Positions 6,689 to 16,160 of a stretch of 39,656 nucleotides of DNA are shown piece after piece. Position numbers and translations under genes: made by a program. This DNA comes from a bacterium D16-51 (lineage in GTDB: Bacteria > Bacillota > Clostridia > Lachnospirales > Lachnospiraceae). The DNA lies in the NCBI GenBank assembly GCA_003612285.1, contig RAYE01000002.1, positions 1-39,656 on the forward strand, given 5' to 3'. The stretch's first letter is position 1, and the number at the start of each line of letters is the position of its first letter. Under the pieces are notes generated by a model. The model made no database searches. It was not told where the DNA came from and saw nothing but the letters and a program-made list of their open reading frames with translations.

Positions 6689-7417
6689 ATGCCATCTATT
6701 TTATCAATTCCGAGAAATACAATGAGGAAGCGGGATGGGAATGCTTTGCTAAGGATTGAAAGGGCAACAGGGGAGAGCAGTACTTTTGTGTGCCAATTTA
6801 ACCCGGATCAGTATCATATTAATGTAAAAGGTAAACTAAATAAAATAGAACGGCAGGGAGAAGATTCCCCAATTGTTCAGTTTATGGGGGGAAGCAGCTC
6901 TGTTTTGGATTTGAAATTATTTTTTGATACGAGTACGTCCTATGAAATTAAGACGGGAATGGGTTTTAGAAAGCCCAAGAAGGAAAAAGCACAGGATGTG
7001 TCTGTCTATACTGAGACACTGATGTCTTTGGTACGCATTGAGGGAAAGGCGTGCCGGCCGCCTTTAGTGACATTTTCATGGGGATCTCTTCTGTTTAGCG
7101 GGCTTGTGGAGAATGTAGATGTAAATTACACTATGTTTGAAAAAGGAGGGATACCGGTTCGTGCAGAAGTATCCTTGAATATTGTTTCTGCAAAATTAAA
7201 ACCGCTGGATACGGTAAAATTAAAAGCAAAAGAGCCTTCGGCCGGTACGAAGTGTGTTACCATGACTTCGGACAGCAGTCTATGGGATATAGCGGAAAAA
7301 GAGTATGGTGATGCGTCTCATTGGAAGGATATAGCTGAGGAAAATAATATACTGAATCCGTTAGAGGTTTCGGCCGGGACACAGTTAAAAGTCCCGGCAT
7401 TGCCGGAAGTGAGGTAG
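6689..7417 (+). CDS. CIS tube-associated baseplate protein with LysM domain (Afp7/Pvc7-like)
   Basis: First gene of the contractile injection system operon. It has 242 residues from ATG 6689, chosen for the AGGGAGGGG ribosome binding site; the longer open frame begins at a TTG inside the switch repeat region. Residues about 15-180 match the CIS tube/gp53-like family (LRIERA, FVCQFNPDQYHINVKGK, FDTSTSYEIKTG). Residues about 192-240 are a LysM domain (DSSLWDIAEKEYGDASHWKD, NPLEVSAGTQLKVP). In Afp/PVC particles the equivalent links the inner tube to the baseplate hub. The next gene starts 3 bases after its stop. Its promoter would be the invertible one upstream. Confidence 0.88.
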   Translation: MPSILSIPRNTMRKRDGNALLRIERATGESSTFVCQFNPDQYHINVKGKLNKIERQGEDSPIVQFMGGSSSVLDLKLFFDTSTSYEIKTGMGFRKPKKEKAQDVSVYTETLMSLVRIEGKACRPPLVTFSWGSLLFSGLVENVDVNYTMFEKGGIPVRAEVSLNIVSAKLKPLDTVKLKAKEPSAGTKCVTMTSDSSLWDIAEKEYGDASHWKDIAEENNILNPLEVSAGTQLKVPALPEVR

Positions 7418-7420
7418 GAT

Positions 7421-8503
7421 ATGCCGGATTTGATGACAGGGACATATACTTTTGAAGCATTAGCATCAAAATATGGAAATTTTTGTGTCCCGCTGATTAG
7501 AATTAGGATGAATGGCACAGAGCTGGTTTCGGCTTTGAAATTGTCTGTTGTGGATATCAAAGTAACTTTATCGCTTCATGCTGCAGGTATGGTGTTATTT
7601 AAGCTTGGAGGATTGTATGATGCAAAAAGCCACTCTTTTGATAAAAAGATAAAGAGTTACTTTGCACTGGGAAGTATTATGGAAGTGGAACTTGGTTATT
7701 TGTCCCATACATGCAAAATTTTTAAAGGGTTTGTAGCAATGCTTGGGGCAGAATTTAGCCGGGCGCCGTTTTTGGTAGTTACCCTGATGGATGCCAGAAG
7801 GCTGATGATGTTAAGCGGAAGCCAATATATGCTCCATGAGGTGGTGAATTACTCTGATGCATTTAAAACAATTATTGCAAAATATTCTAAGCTTTGTTCG
7901 CCGGAAATTGATGCTACGGATGACAGCCTGGAAAGACCCTTGTCACAGACGCAGAATGATTATCTTTTTGTGACGAAGGAGCTGGTTAAGAATGGAAAAG
8001 TTGACAGGGAATTTTTTGTGCTGGGGAGTAAGGTGTATTTCCGAAAGCCCAGGAGGGTGAAGCAGCCTATTATGACATTGCAGTATGGGCGTGAACTTTT
8101 GGCGCTGAAGATAGATGAAGAATACCAGGATTTAAAAGTAGAGGTAATAGGTTATGATGGCCAGGCGCAAAATGTTGTAGCCGGAAGCGCAGCAGTTAAG
8201 AAAAATAAGAACCAAAAGAAGCTTTTTTCTTCTGCACAGGTATTTACTGTGGCAGATCCTGCGGTTAATACGCAGAAAAAGGCAAATGAAAAGGCAAGTG
8301 TTATTGCAAAAGAGAAGGAATGGAAAGCGCGCAGCGGACGGGGAGTTACCATGGGGCTTCCGGAACTGGTGCCGGGGCGTTTTGTTAAGGTAGAAGCCCT
8401 GGAAAAGGACTATGGCGACCATGAATATTATATTGAGAGCGTTGTCCATACAATTGATAATGAGAGTTTTCGGACAACCTTTGAGATTGGAGGCTGGGAG
8501 TAA
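7421..8503 (+). CDS. baseplate hub protein, phage gpD / VgrG N-terminal-like (Afp8/Pvc8)
   Basis: The product has 360 residues and is related to phage late control protein D and the N-terminal half of VgrG, which forms the trimeric hub between tube and spike. Typical segments are FVPLIRIRMNG-like strands at the start (NFCVPLIRIRMNGTEL), GSIMEVELGYLSHTCKIFKGFVA (split-barrel strands), and a Lys-rich region before the C-terminal strands (ESVVHTIDNESFRTTFEIGG). ATG 7421 has GAGGTAGG overlapping the end of the previous gene. Its stop overlaps the next start (TAATG), so translation is coupled to the spike gene. Splitting hub and spike into two genes is common in CIS. Confidence 0.85.
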   Translation: MPDLMTGTYTFEALASKYGNFCVPLIRIRMNGTELVSALKLSVVDIKVTLSLHAAGMVLFKLGGLYDAKSHSFDKKIKSYFALGSIMEVELGYLSHTCKIFKGFVAMLGAEFSRAPFLVVTLMDARRLMMLSGSQYMLHEVVNYSDAFKTIIAKYSKLCSPEIDATDDSLERPLSQTQNDYLFVTKELVKNGKVDREFFVLGSKVYFRKPRRVKQPIMTLQYGRELLALKIDEEYQDLKVEVIGYDGQAQNVVAGSAAVKKNKNQKKLFSSAQVFTVADPAVNTQKKANEKASVIAKEKEWKARSGRGVTMGLPELVPGRFVKVEALEKDYGDHEYYIESVVHTIDNESFRTTFEIGGWE

Positions 8504-9270
8504 TGGGAATGATTGGCGACTGGATTATCAGTGGTGCCGATGAAAGGATTTGCAGCGTCACGACCGGGCTTGTGAAAAATAATTGGGATGATGGGCATCC
8601 GGGGATGGTGAAAGTAGAGTATTTTCTTGGGACGCAGGGAAAAAATGTGACCGGATGGCTTCCTGTAGCAGTTCCTTATGCATATGATAACTGTGGAATG
8701 TATATGCTGCCGGAAATAGGTTCAGAGGTAGTTGTTGCTTTTAATATGGGGGACAGGAACTGCCCGATTGCCATTGGATGCCTCTGGAACCGGAAAAATA
8801 AGCTGATGGGGGATACTGCGGCAGAGGGCAATAAAATTAAGCGCTTTAAGACAAAGGGAGGCTGTGAGGTAGTATTTGAAGAGGAAAAAGGAAAAGAAGT
8901 CATTGAGGTTCATACGCCGGCTGATTTGAAACTTCGGATGGAGGATGAGAACCAGACAGTAGCGATACAGGATAAAGAAAAGAAAAATGGTGTATTGATT
9001 GACGCAAAGGAAGGAAGCATAAAACTTTTTGCAGATAAGAAAATAACTTTTGAGGCGGGCGGGAAAGCAATGGTGGTATTGGATGGGAGTAAAAAATCTT
9101 TGGAAGTTAAGGCAGATGAGGTGAAAGGAGAAGCAGCCAGATCCTATACATTAAAGGGGCAGAATGTGCAATTAGAGGGAACACAGATGGACATTAAGGG
9201 GAAGAGCCAGTTATCTGTGCAGTCCGGTGGAATGGCACAAATTAAGGGTGCTTCAGTTAAGATTAATTAA
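8503..9270 (+). CDS. baseplate spike protein, gpV / VgrG C-terminal-like
   Basis: The product has 255 residues. The N-terminal half is an OB-fold gpV-type domain (GLVKNNWDDGHPGMVKVEYF, TGWLPVAVPYA, LPEIGSEVVVAFNMGDRNCP). The C-terminal part is a run of short beta repeats (VFEEEKGKEVIEVHTPADLK, GSIKLFADKKITFEAGG, SLEVKADEVKGE, VQLEGTQMDIKGKSQLSVQS) that should form the triple-stranded needle. It starts at the TAATG overlap with the hub gene. It would be capped by the PAAR-like DUF4280 protein encoded at 21867. The C-terminus ends without an added effector domain. Confidence 0.85.
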   Translation: MGMIGDWIISGADERICSVTTGLVKNNWDDGHPGMVKVEYFLGTQGKNVTGWLPVAVPYAYDNCGMYMLPEIGSEVVVAFNMGDRNCPIAIGCLWNRKNKLMGDTAAEGNKIKRFKTKGGCEVVFEEEKGKEVIEVHTPADLKLRMEDENQTVAIQDKEKKNGVLIDAKEGSIKLFADKKITFEAGGKAMVVLDGSKKSLEVKADEVKGEAARSYTLKGQNVQLEGTQMDIKGKSQLSVQSGGMAQIKGASVKIN

Positions 9271-9325
9271 GTATTGGGCTGGCATCCTGTTGCTGGGACA
9301 GTTTCTAAGGGAATGGGGGATATTT

Positions 9326-9739
9326 ATGGAACAGAGTGATCCGAAGGCGTTCCTGGGGGTGGGGGTTAAGTTTCCGATCCAGGCAGATAAAAATACAGGA
9401 CGGATTAAGGAGTCTTCTTATGAAGAAGATATTCAGGAGGCAATTCGCATTATTCTTTCTACCAGAAAAGGTGAGAGAATCCGTAATCCACACTTTGGAT
9501 GTGGAATCTATGATTATGCCTTTGAGGCGTTGGATGATACGACAATGAGCGCGGTGAAGCACGAGGTAGAAATGGCGTTGGTTTTGTGGGAGCCCCGGAT
9601 TGAGAATATAGAGGTGGCGGTTGATGCCAGGCAGGAGGAAGGCGTTCTTTTGATTGAAATAGGATATGTAGTTAGAAGTACGAATAATCCATTTAATTTG
9701 GTATTCCCATACTATATTAATGAAGGCTTTGGAGGATGA
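9326..9739 (+). CDS. GPW/gp25 baseplate wedge protein (Afp9/Pvc9-like)
   Basis: The product has 137 residues from ATG 9326 with a GGGGGA ribosome binding site; the open frame starts earlier at 9227 but overlaps the spike gene. It matches the gp25 family (EEDIQEAIRIILSTRKGERI, RNPHFGCGIYDYAFEAL, VEMALVLWEPRI), the conserved lysozyme-like wedge protein that initiates sheath assembly in phage, T6SS and CIS. It lies 3 bases before the large baseplate gene. Confidence 0.88.
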   Translation: MEQSDPKAFLGVGVKFPIQADKNTGRIKESSYEEDIQEAIRIILSTRKGERIRNPHFGCGIYDYAFEALDDTTMSAVKHEVEMALVLWEPRIENIEVAVDARQEEGVLLIEIGYVVRSTNNPFNLVFPYYINEGFGG

Positions 9740-9742
9740 TAG

Positions 9743-12733
9743 ATGGAAGAGGGAATCAGTCAGGGGATACAGCGGAATATCCACAAACGGGCAGAGAGTT
9801 ATACTCCGGAGTGGCGTTTTCAGCCAGAAAGTTTAGATATTGGTTCTGCACTGGCGGTTGTCTATGCAGAAATGATGGCAGGAACTGTTAAGGCGTTTTC
9901 TAAGGTTATGCTTAAAAACCGAATAGCTTTTTTGAATGGACTGGATGCTGACATATTGCCGGCAGTCCCATCCCATGGGTATATACAGTTTTCTCTTATT
10001 AATGAAGAGGTGGAAGGCGCTGAAGTGGAAACAGGCACAACAGTGACTGCCAATGATGATAACCTGCCGGACGGGCAGGCTGCCTTTGAAACCAGGGATG
10101 ATATCTTTGTGACGCCGGCTGCAGTATCGGATATTTATCAGGTATGTGACAGGCGGGATTTGATTTACAGGCTTTATGACAGGCAGGAAATGGAATGGAA
10201 CCCTTTTTCCATGTTTGGTTTTGGCGGCATAAATTTACAAAAGCATGAAATGTATTTTTGTTATGATAGCCTTTTGTATATCCGCACAGAGGCACATATT
10301 GATTTTCGCTGGCTTAGCTGGGGTGGTATGGAGCTAAACGCAGAATATATAAATTTGTTAGCGGATTCTAAAAAAGCTGCCTTTGAATATTATACAGCGG
10401 AGGGGTGGGCGGCATTTGACGAGGTGGAAAAGACAGGAAAAGGTTTAGCTTTCCATAAAAATAAATCTCAGCCACAATTTACAAAAAAGGAACTGGAAGG
10501 AAAAGAGGGTTACTGGATTCGATTGAGGATTCTGGACTTTGCATTGTTTTCTAAGATGAGTTTATCCTGTGTGCGTCTTTCGGCGCAGAGCCGGGATATG
10601 CTGCCTGATATCGTTTTCGGTACGGAAGGGGAGAGTAACCTGAACCGGTATTTTCCATTTGGGGAAAGGCTTGGGCTGTATCAGGAAGTTTACTTTGGAT
10701 CAGAGGAGATACTGTCAAAAAAAGGGGCGCAGGTGACGCTTTCTTTTGGGATTCGTTTTGCAAAAATTCCTCTTGAAACAAATAGCGGGGATGAACTGCA
10801 TTGGGAATGGATTATGAAGCAAAGCGACTTTAAGCAGGATGTATCGTTTGACGTTACGGTAGAATCGGTTATTTGGGAGTATTATAACGGTTTTGGGTGG
10901 ACAAGGCTTTTTGCGGATGACCGGTATCACCGTATTTTCTCTGTTACAGACGGAACCGGAGGACAGTACAGGTCATTGCAGTTTATCTGTCCGGAAGATA
11001 TAGAAAAAACGATAGTAAATGCGGCAGAGACTTACTATATACGTGCCCGTATTATGAAAATAAACAATCTGTATAAGCTGAAAGGGCATTATGTAGTTCC
11101 ATGCCTGGAGAATACTTCCTTTTGTTACCGATATCCCGAGGAAGGGGCGGAGCCATTAGCATATATTTTTCATAATAATCTGATGAACAGCTTAATATAT
11201 GGGAGGGATATCAGGGAAAAAGAACCTTTTTTGCCGTTTTGCCAGACGGACACGGAGAATACAGGCGTCTATTTTGGGTTTGAAGCGGCGCCAATGGGAA
11301 ATCCGGTAAAGATGCTGTTTTGTATTGCAAATGACAGAAATCGCAGCCGGCAGCCGCTGCTTTGGGAATACTGGACAAGGAAAGGCTGGAAAAATGTGAA
11401 TCCGGCAGATGAAACAGATTATCTTTCCAAGACAGGGATTATTACATTTGCGGGAAATACAGATATGGAAAAAAAGAGACTCTTTGGAAAAGAGCGATAT
11501 TGGTTTCGGATTCGGGATATCGGAGATTCCTATTTTTCAGAAGAGGCTAAAGTGGATTTGCCAGTACTTCAAAGGATATATATGAACACAACAACGCTGC
11601 AAAATATATACAAAAGAGAACGGGAATATTTCAGGATGGAGATATTTCGGAAAGGACAGCGGTTTAGGCTTCTGGAAGGTAATGTATATGCTGCAAGGGT
11701 GTTTGTAGATGAGACTGGGTATCTGTCAGAACAGGAGTTGGAAAATCTGAAAGTGGAAGGGCTTATTTCGATTGAGGCAGATGATAACGGAATGCCAGAA
11801 AGGATATGGGTGGAATGGAAGCGGGTGCCTGATTTTTCAGAATCGGGTTCTACGGACCGGCATTTTGTTCTGTATGCTTTCCGTGGCGAATTGGTATTTG
11901 GGGATGGAAGGCATGGGAGGATTCCTGCTATTTCCAGGATGGAAAACATTCGCATTGATTATTGCTGCGGGGGCGGGGCGTATACAAACCTGAAGGAAGG
12001 GAAAATTGGCAGATTAGATAGGGCCATTGGATATATTAGCGGGGTGACAAACCCTGTGGCAATGTCCGGCGGCTGTAATGCAGAGACTCTGGAGGAAGCA
12101 GTGAAAAGGGAGTCGGCGGCGATACGGCACCAAAACAGGGCCGTTTCGGCGAAAGATTATGAGGAACTTGCCATGTGTGCGTCAAGGGAGATTCAATTGG
12201 CGAAATGTTTTGCAGGGTATGATGCTTTGGGGAGACGCTCTGGTGGCGCAGTAACCTTGGTGGTACTGCCAAAACAGTTCCGTAAGGGGCAGATGGATTT
12301 TGCGCCTCTAAAGGAAAAAGTGCTGCAATATATGAAAGACAGGGTGAGCGTTTTTCTGCAGAACAGCCAAAAATTTTTTGTGGTGCATCCGGAGTTTATT
12401 GAAATAAGGCTTTACATAGAGTTAAGTGTGGGAAATTTTAATGAGGTGTTTCGGGTAAAAAAAGAAATTCTGGAACGTTTAGAAAAGTTTTTGAGCCCTG
12501 CAGGGCGGCAGGGGGCAGAGGAAGGATGGGAGATAGGGAATTTTCCTAATATAATGCAGATACAAAATGCAATTAGTGATATCAGGGGAATTATTTATAT
12601 CCGCAATATTATGATGAGCACTTACACTGCGAATCCTGTCAGGCAGGAGGAGGTAGATGTTGAAAAGGTAAGGAAACACCGGTATGTTCTTCCGGTGAAT
12701 GGGGAACATGAAATTATCATTCATGTGGGATAA
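9743..12733 (+). CDS. large baseplate J-like protein (Afp11/Pvc11-like)
   Basis: The product has 996 residues. The N-terminus (YTPEWRFQPESLDIGSALAV, ADILPAVPSHGYIQF) and C-terminal third (RIDYCCGGGAYTNLKEGKIG, GGCNAETLEEAVKRESAAIR, AVSAKDYEELAMCASREIQL) match the 'putative baseplate assembly protein' family, related to phage gpJ/T4 gp6 wedge proteins. The middle contains repeated Trp-rich beta modules (EYYTAEGWAAFDEVEKTGKG, WEYYNGFGWTRLF, WEYWTRKGWKNVNPADETD), about 200 residues apart, which look like internal duplications. It is expected in the cytoplasm as part of the wedge ring. Confidence 0.87.
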   Translation: MEEGISQGIQRNIHKRAESYTPEWRFQPESLDIGSALAVVYAEMMAGTVKAFSKVMLKNRIAFLNGLDADILPAVPSHGYIQFSLINEEVEGAEVETGTTVTANDDNLPDGQAAFETRDDIFVTPAAVSDIYQVCDRRDLIYRLYDRQEMEWNPFSMFGFGGINLQKHEMYFCYDSLLYIRTEAHIDFRWLSWGGMELNAEYINLLADSKKAAFEYYTAEGWAAFDEVEKTGKGLAFHKNKSQPQFTKKELEGKEGYWIRLRILDFALFSKMSLSCVRLSAQSRDMLPDIVFGTEGESNLNRYFPFGERLGLYQEVYFGSEEILSKKGAQVTLSFGIRFAKIPLETNSGDELHWEWIMKQSDFKQDVSFDVTVESVIWEYYNGFGWTRLFADDRYHRIFSVTDGTGGQYRSLQFICPEDIEKTIVNAAETYYIRARIMKINNLYKLKGHYVVPCLENTSFCYRYPEEGAEPLAYIFHNNLMNSLIYGRDIREKEPFLPFCQTDTENTGVYFGFEAAPMGNPVKMLFCIANDRNRSRQPLLWEYWTRKGWKNVNPADETDYLSKTGIITFAGNTDMEKKRLFGKERYWFRIRDIGDSYFSEEAKVDLPVLQRIYMNTTTLQNIYKREREYFRMEIFRKGQRFRLLEGNVYAARVFVDETGYLSEQELENLKVEGLISIEADDNGMPERIWVEWKRVPDFSESGSTDRHFVLYAFRGELVFGDGRHGRIPAISRMENIRIDYCCGGGAYTNLKEGKIGRLDRAIGYISGVTNPVAMSGGCNAETLEEAVKRESAAIRHQNRAVSAKDYEELAMCASREIQLAKCFAGYDALGRRSGGAVTLVVLPKQFRKGQMDFAPLKEKVLQYMKDRVSVFLQNSQKFFVVHPEFIEIRLYIELSVGNFNEVFRVKKEILERLEKFLSPAGRQGAEEGWEIGNFPNIMQIQNAISDIRGIIYIRNIMMSTYTANPVRQEEVDVEKVRKHRYVLPVNGEHEIIIHVG

Positions 12734-12817
12734 AAAAAGGTATATATAGAAGGGAAAAGACCGCAGCTATGATTGCCTGATAAAGGGAAAGGTTCTGTAG
12801 GAAAAGGGGTGGTATAT

Positions 12818-14905
12818 GTGTTGCCAGACATCAGTTTGGATGAAAAAAGCTATGATGAAATACTGGATGAAGCGATAAACATGGTGATTAGCAAGTATCC
12901 TGGATGGACAGATTTTAATGAGCATGATCCGGGAATTACCATGCTGGAACTTTTCGCTGTGTTAAAGGAAAGCCAGCAGTTTTTTGCAGGCAGGATTGGT
13001 GAAGAAAATAGGAAAAAGTACTTGAAATTGCTGGGAATGCAAAGAAAAACGAAACAGCCTGCAGAAAGCCTGGTTCATATTAAGGCAGATGGGAACTATG
13101 GGCTTCTTTATGGGCACAGGCTGGAGGCAGAAGGCCTTTGCTTTGAGACTGCGCATAAAAAGCAGCTGGCCGGGGAGGATGTTTGTGGCTGCATGGCAGT
13201 GAGTGAGGGGAAAATAGAGGATTTTATCAGCCGCAGGCAGATGGAGTTTAGTGGTATTCTGCGTTTTTGGAGTTTTGGGAAGAAGCCGGCACAGGGAAAT
13301 ACCATGTATATTTGTTTTGGGGAAAGACTTCCAGAGAAGACGCTGTTAGATTTATTTGTAGAAGTATATAAAGGCTATAGTGTGAAAAGAAATCCACCGG
13401 AAGCCGGTTTTGTGCCGTTAGTGCAGCTGCAGTGGCAGTATTATACGGAACAGGGATGGAAGGAGTTAGAAAAGCTTCAGGATGAAACCTGTGCATTTCT
13501 TTTTGATGGTTTTATTCGGTTTGTGTTGGAATGTCCTATGAAGCGGGCAGAAGTTATGGGGCGGCAGGGGTATTTTATCCGTGCAGTGCTTAGGGAAGGG
13601 GAATATGATGCAGCCCCCGCCATAACAAGAATCAGCATGAATATATGCCGCGTAATACAACGTGAAACGCTGGTGGAATGTCTGATACAGGAAGAAATAC
13701 AAAGCAGCATCAAAATTAGTACAGAACTTTGCGTCCTGGGCAGGAGTGAGATTTATATCGGAAAAGATGGGATTTTTTATCCCGTGGAAGACTTTACAAA
13801 AGATATTTGTGAAGATGAGGGCGCAGTGAGATTTGATATTGAGGATGATAGGCTTGACAGCGCAGATTGTGTGATGGTACTTAACAGGGATCTATCATAT
13901 CTTCACAAAAGGAGAGCTGGTGTGGGAAATGGGTTTCCCGGCCAGGAAATTAATCTGGAGGATTTGCAGGTTTTATATGATGGTTTGGAAATATTGATAC
14001 AGGATGTGGAAAAGAAAGACGGTTTCTGCCTTTGGGAGAAAGTAGAGGATTTTGCAAGATCATCCCCGGAGGACAGGCATTACATATTTGATTCCGACAG
14101 GGGGATGATTCGGTTTGGGGATTGTATTCATGGGATGGCGCCTGAAGGGGAAATTTTACTGGCAGGATATGTGAGGACCATGGGGAGTGATGGGAATGTG
14201 AAAGCAGGAAAAATCAACCGTTTCCGTATGCAGGGGCTGGAGGGGCTGAATCTTTCCAATATATGCGACGGAACCGGGGGATGCGATGAAGAAACGTTAG
14301 AGGATAGTTTCTTTCGGGCAGGGCAGAGCCTGAAAAGGGCGGAATGTGCCGTTACAGGGCGGGATTATGAAGAATATGTCATGAAAACACCGGGGCTGAT
14401 GATTGAAAGCTGCAAGATACTGCATCTAGACCATGTCAGGCAGTTTATCCAAAATGTTGATGAAATGACGGCTTATCTGGTGGTAAAACCGTATGGATGG
14501 AAAAAGGGCAGCCGGATAGAGGATATTTATGTACAAAATATTAAAAATTATCTGGAGCGTTACCGGATGGCTGGCAGCCAGGTGTTTATTTTTTTCCCGG
14601 AGTATGTGGAGCTTGAGGTATATACAGAGGTAGTTGTTAAGCCGCAGTACCTTCATGTGGGAGAAAGGGTGAAACAGGCGGTTTACAGTTTTTTTGGCAG
14701 CTATCAGGAGACTTTTGGAAGCGTAATTGCCTATAGCAAACTGTATGGTTATCTTGACAGGCAGGAGTTCATTTTGGGCATCCGTTCCCTTAGCATGGAT
14801 TGCAGGGGAAATAGCGTAAAAAGAAGCGCAGATGGGGATATTGTGCTGTCCCCTTATGGAATTGCCGTTTTGAAAGAGGTAAAGGCGGTATTGACGGCAG
14901 GTTAA
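12818..14905 (+). CDS. second baseplate J-like protein (Afp12/Pvc12-like)
   Basis: About 695 residues if begun at GTG 12818, which has a GGGGTGG ribosome binding site and gives the usual start LPDISLDEKSYDEILDEA. A TTG at 12773 in the same frame is the alternative (710 residues). N-terminal motif: YPGWTDFNEHDPGITMLELF, diagnostic of this wedge family. The C-terminal gpJ fold is seen in MIRFGDCIHGMAPEGEIL, CDGTGGCDEETLEDSFFRAG and AVTGRDYEEYVMKTPG. It pairs with the preceding 996-residue paralogue, as Afp11 and Afp12 do. No internal defect seen. Confidence 0.87.
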   Translation: MLPDISLDEKSYDEILDEAINMVISKYPGWTDFNEHDPGITMLELFAVLKESQQFFAGRIGEENRKKYLKLLGMQRKTKQPAESLVHIKADGNYGLLYGHRLEAEGLCFETAHKKQLAGEDVCGCMAVSEGKIEDFISRRQMEFSGILRFWSFGKKPAQGNTMYICFGERLPEKTLLDLFVEVYKGYSVKRNPPEAGFVPLVQLQWQYYTEQGWKELEKLQDETCAFLFDGFIRFVLECPMKRAEVMGRQGYFIRAVLREGEYDAAPAITRISMNICRVIQRETLVECLIQEEIQSSIKISTELCVLGRSEIYIGKDGIFYPVEDFTKDICEDEGAVRFDIEDDRLDSADCVMVLNRDLSYLHKRRAGVGNGFPGQEINLEDLQVLYDGLEILIQDVEKKDGFCLWEKVEDFARSSPEDRHYIFDSDRGMIRFGDCIHGMAPEGEILLAGYVRTMGSDGNVKAGKINRFRMQGLEGLNLSNICDGTGGCDEETLEDSFFRAGQSLKRAECAVTGRDYEEYVMKTPGLMIESCKILHLDHVRQFIQNVDEMTAYLVVKPYGWKKGSRIEDIYVQNIKNYLERYRMAGSQVFIFFPEYVELEVYTEVVVKPQYLHVGERVKQAVYSFFGSYQETFGSVIAYSKLYGYLDRQEFILGIRSLSMDCRGNSVKRSADGDIVLSPYGIAVLKEVKAVLTAG

Positions 14906-14927
14906 CAGGGTAAGGAGATGGGTAGTA

Positions 14928-16160
14928 ATGGATGGGAAATTAAACTATTTTATTTTTAATAAAGAATCGGATTACAGGAGGGGCTGCCTTTTGAATATGA
15001 CGGTGGAAGGTGGCGGGCTTCAGGTGGAAAGAGATTCTGTGGAAAGGGGCTTGTTTCTATCCCGGATTCTGGACAGCCGGGAGGTAGAAATGGAGTGGCA
15101 CCGTTTATGTATCAGGAGGGATGAAAAGAGACAGGCCGCTTTCAGAGTATCTATATATGCAGGAAACCAGAAAAGCTTTGTCTTTCGGGGCGGGGAGACA
15201 GATTTGGGCCAGTTTGTCTGCCGTGGGGATATAGCGTTTGAGGAAAAGCTGCAATGTATGCTGCCCTGGCTGCAAAAGCAGGTGACGGGACAGGATGATA
15301 TATTGCTTCATGGGGTGACGGGAAGGTATTTGTGGTTTCTTTTAGAAATATACCGGCAGCAGGAAGCAGGGAAACTTTATGATATTCAGGTATATTTTCC
15401 AAAACAGTCATGGATGGGATACTTGCCGGAGATTTATCAAAAGGAAGATAAGGATTCTTTTTTGGAAAGATACCTGGGGATTTTTCAGACAATCTATGAA
15501 GATTTTAATGAGGAAATACGGCAGGTTCCACAAAAGCTTGATATGGAGTCAGCCAAGGGGGAGCACCTGGCATGGCTGGCAGAGTGGCTGGATATTGAAG
15601 AAAGTTATATCTGGCCGGAAAATCAGTTAAGGGTACTTTTAAAAAACGGAGTGTCCCTGTATAAAAGGCGGGGAACACGGCAGGGGATTATTGATTTCGT
15701 AACACTTTATACGGGAGAGCCGCCCTTTATTGTAGAAAACCATCAGATTAGGCGTTTTAAAAAGGACGGTGCATATTTGGAAAACCTGCAAAAGCTTTAT
15801 GGAAGCAATCCCTATTCCTTTACTGTTTTGGTCAGGGAGGAAGTGTTTCATTCTATATGGCAGCAGAAGACATTAATAAAAATCATAGATGATATTAAGC
15901 CGGTGCAGATGGACTGGCAGCTTGTTATGATTAAACCATATATTTTCGCGGGCTTGTTTTCTTACATAGGGATTAACAGTGTACTTGGCAAATATAGCGC
16001 TATGGCTTTGGACGGTCATTCTGCAATTCCTTTTGTGGCATTGCAGGGGTCTTGTGTGGTGGCAAGGCAGGCAGAAGTTTGTGCCTGCGCTGCGGCACAA
16101 ACACATAGTATTATGCGAAAAGAGCGGCGCAGGAATGAGGAAGATTATGAAAAATTCTAA
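14928..16160 (+). CDS. phage tail protein I-like baseplate/fibre-attachment protein
   Basis: The product has 410 residues from ATG 14928 with a TAAGGAGA ribosome binding site. The centre (SWMGYLPEIYQKEDKDSFLE, WLAEWLDIEESYIWPENQLR, NGVSLYKRRGTRQGIIDFVT, YTGEPPFIVENHQI) matches the tail-protein-I domain found in CIS and phage clusters just after the J-like wedge genes. The N-terminal 150 residues are a more variable beta-rich part. Its last 14 bases overlap the next gene. Confidence 0.82.
   Translation: MDGKLNYFIFNKESDYRRGCLLNMTVEGGGLQVERDSVERGLFLSRILDSREVEMEWHRLCIRRDEKRQAAFRVSIYAGNQKSFVFRGGETDLGQFVCRGDIAFEEKLQCMLPWLQKQVTGQDDILLHGVTGRYLWFLLEIYRQQEAGKLYDIQVYFPKQSWMGYLPEIYQKEDKDSFLERYLGIFQTIYEDFNEEIRQVPQKLDMESAKGEHLAWLAEWLDIEESYIWPENQLRVLLKNGVSLYKRRGTRQGIIDFVTLYTGEPPFIVENHQIRRFKKDGAYLENLQKLYGSNPYSFTVLVREEVFHSIWQQKTLIKIIDDIKPVQMDWQLVMIKPYIFAGLFSYIGINSVLGKYSAMALDGHSAIPFVALQGSCVVARQAEVCACAAAQTHSIMRKERRRNEEDYEKF

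Noticed and set aside
15979-16146. Upstream extension of the Ig-tailed CIS protein to ATG 15979
   Set aside because: It would overlap the tail-protein-I gene by 180 bases. The conserved N-terminus begins at FFPFERNKYFYGK, just after ATG 16147.
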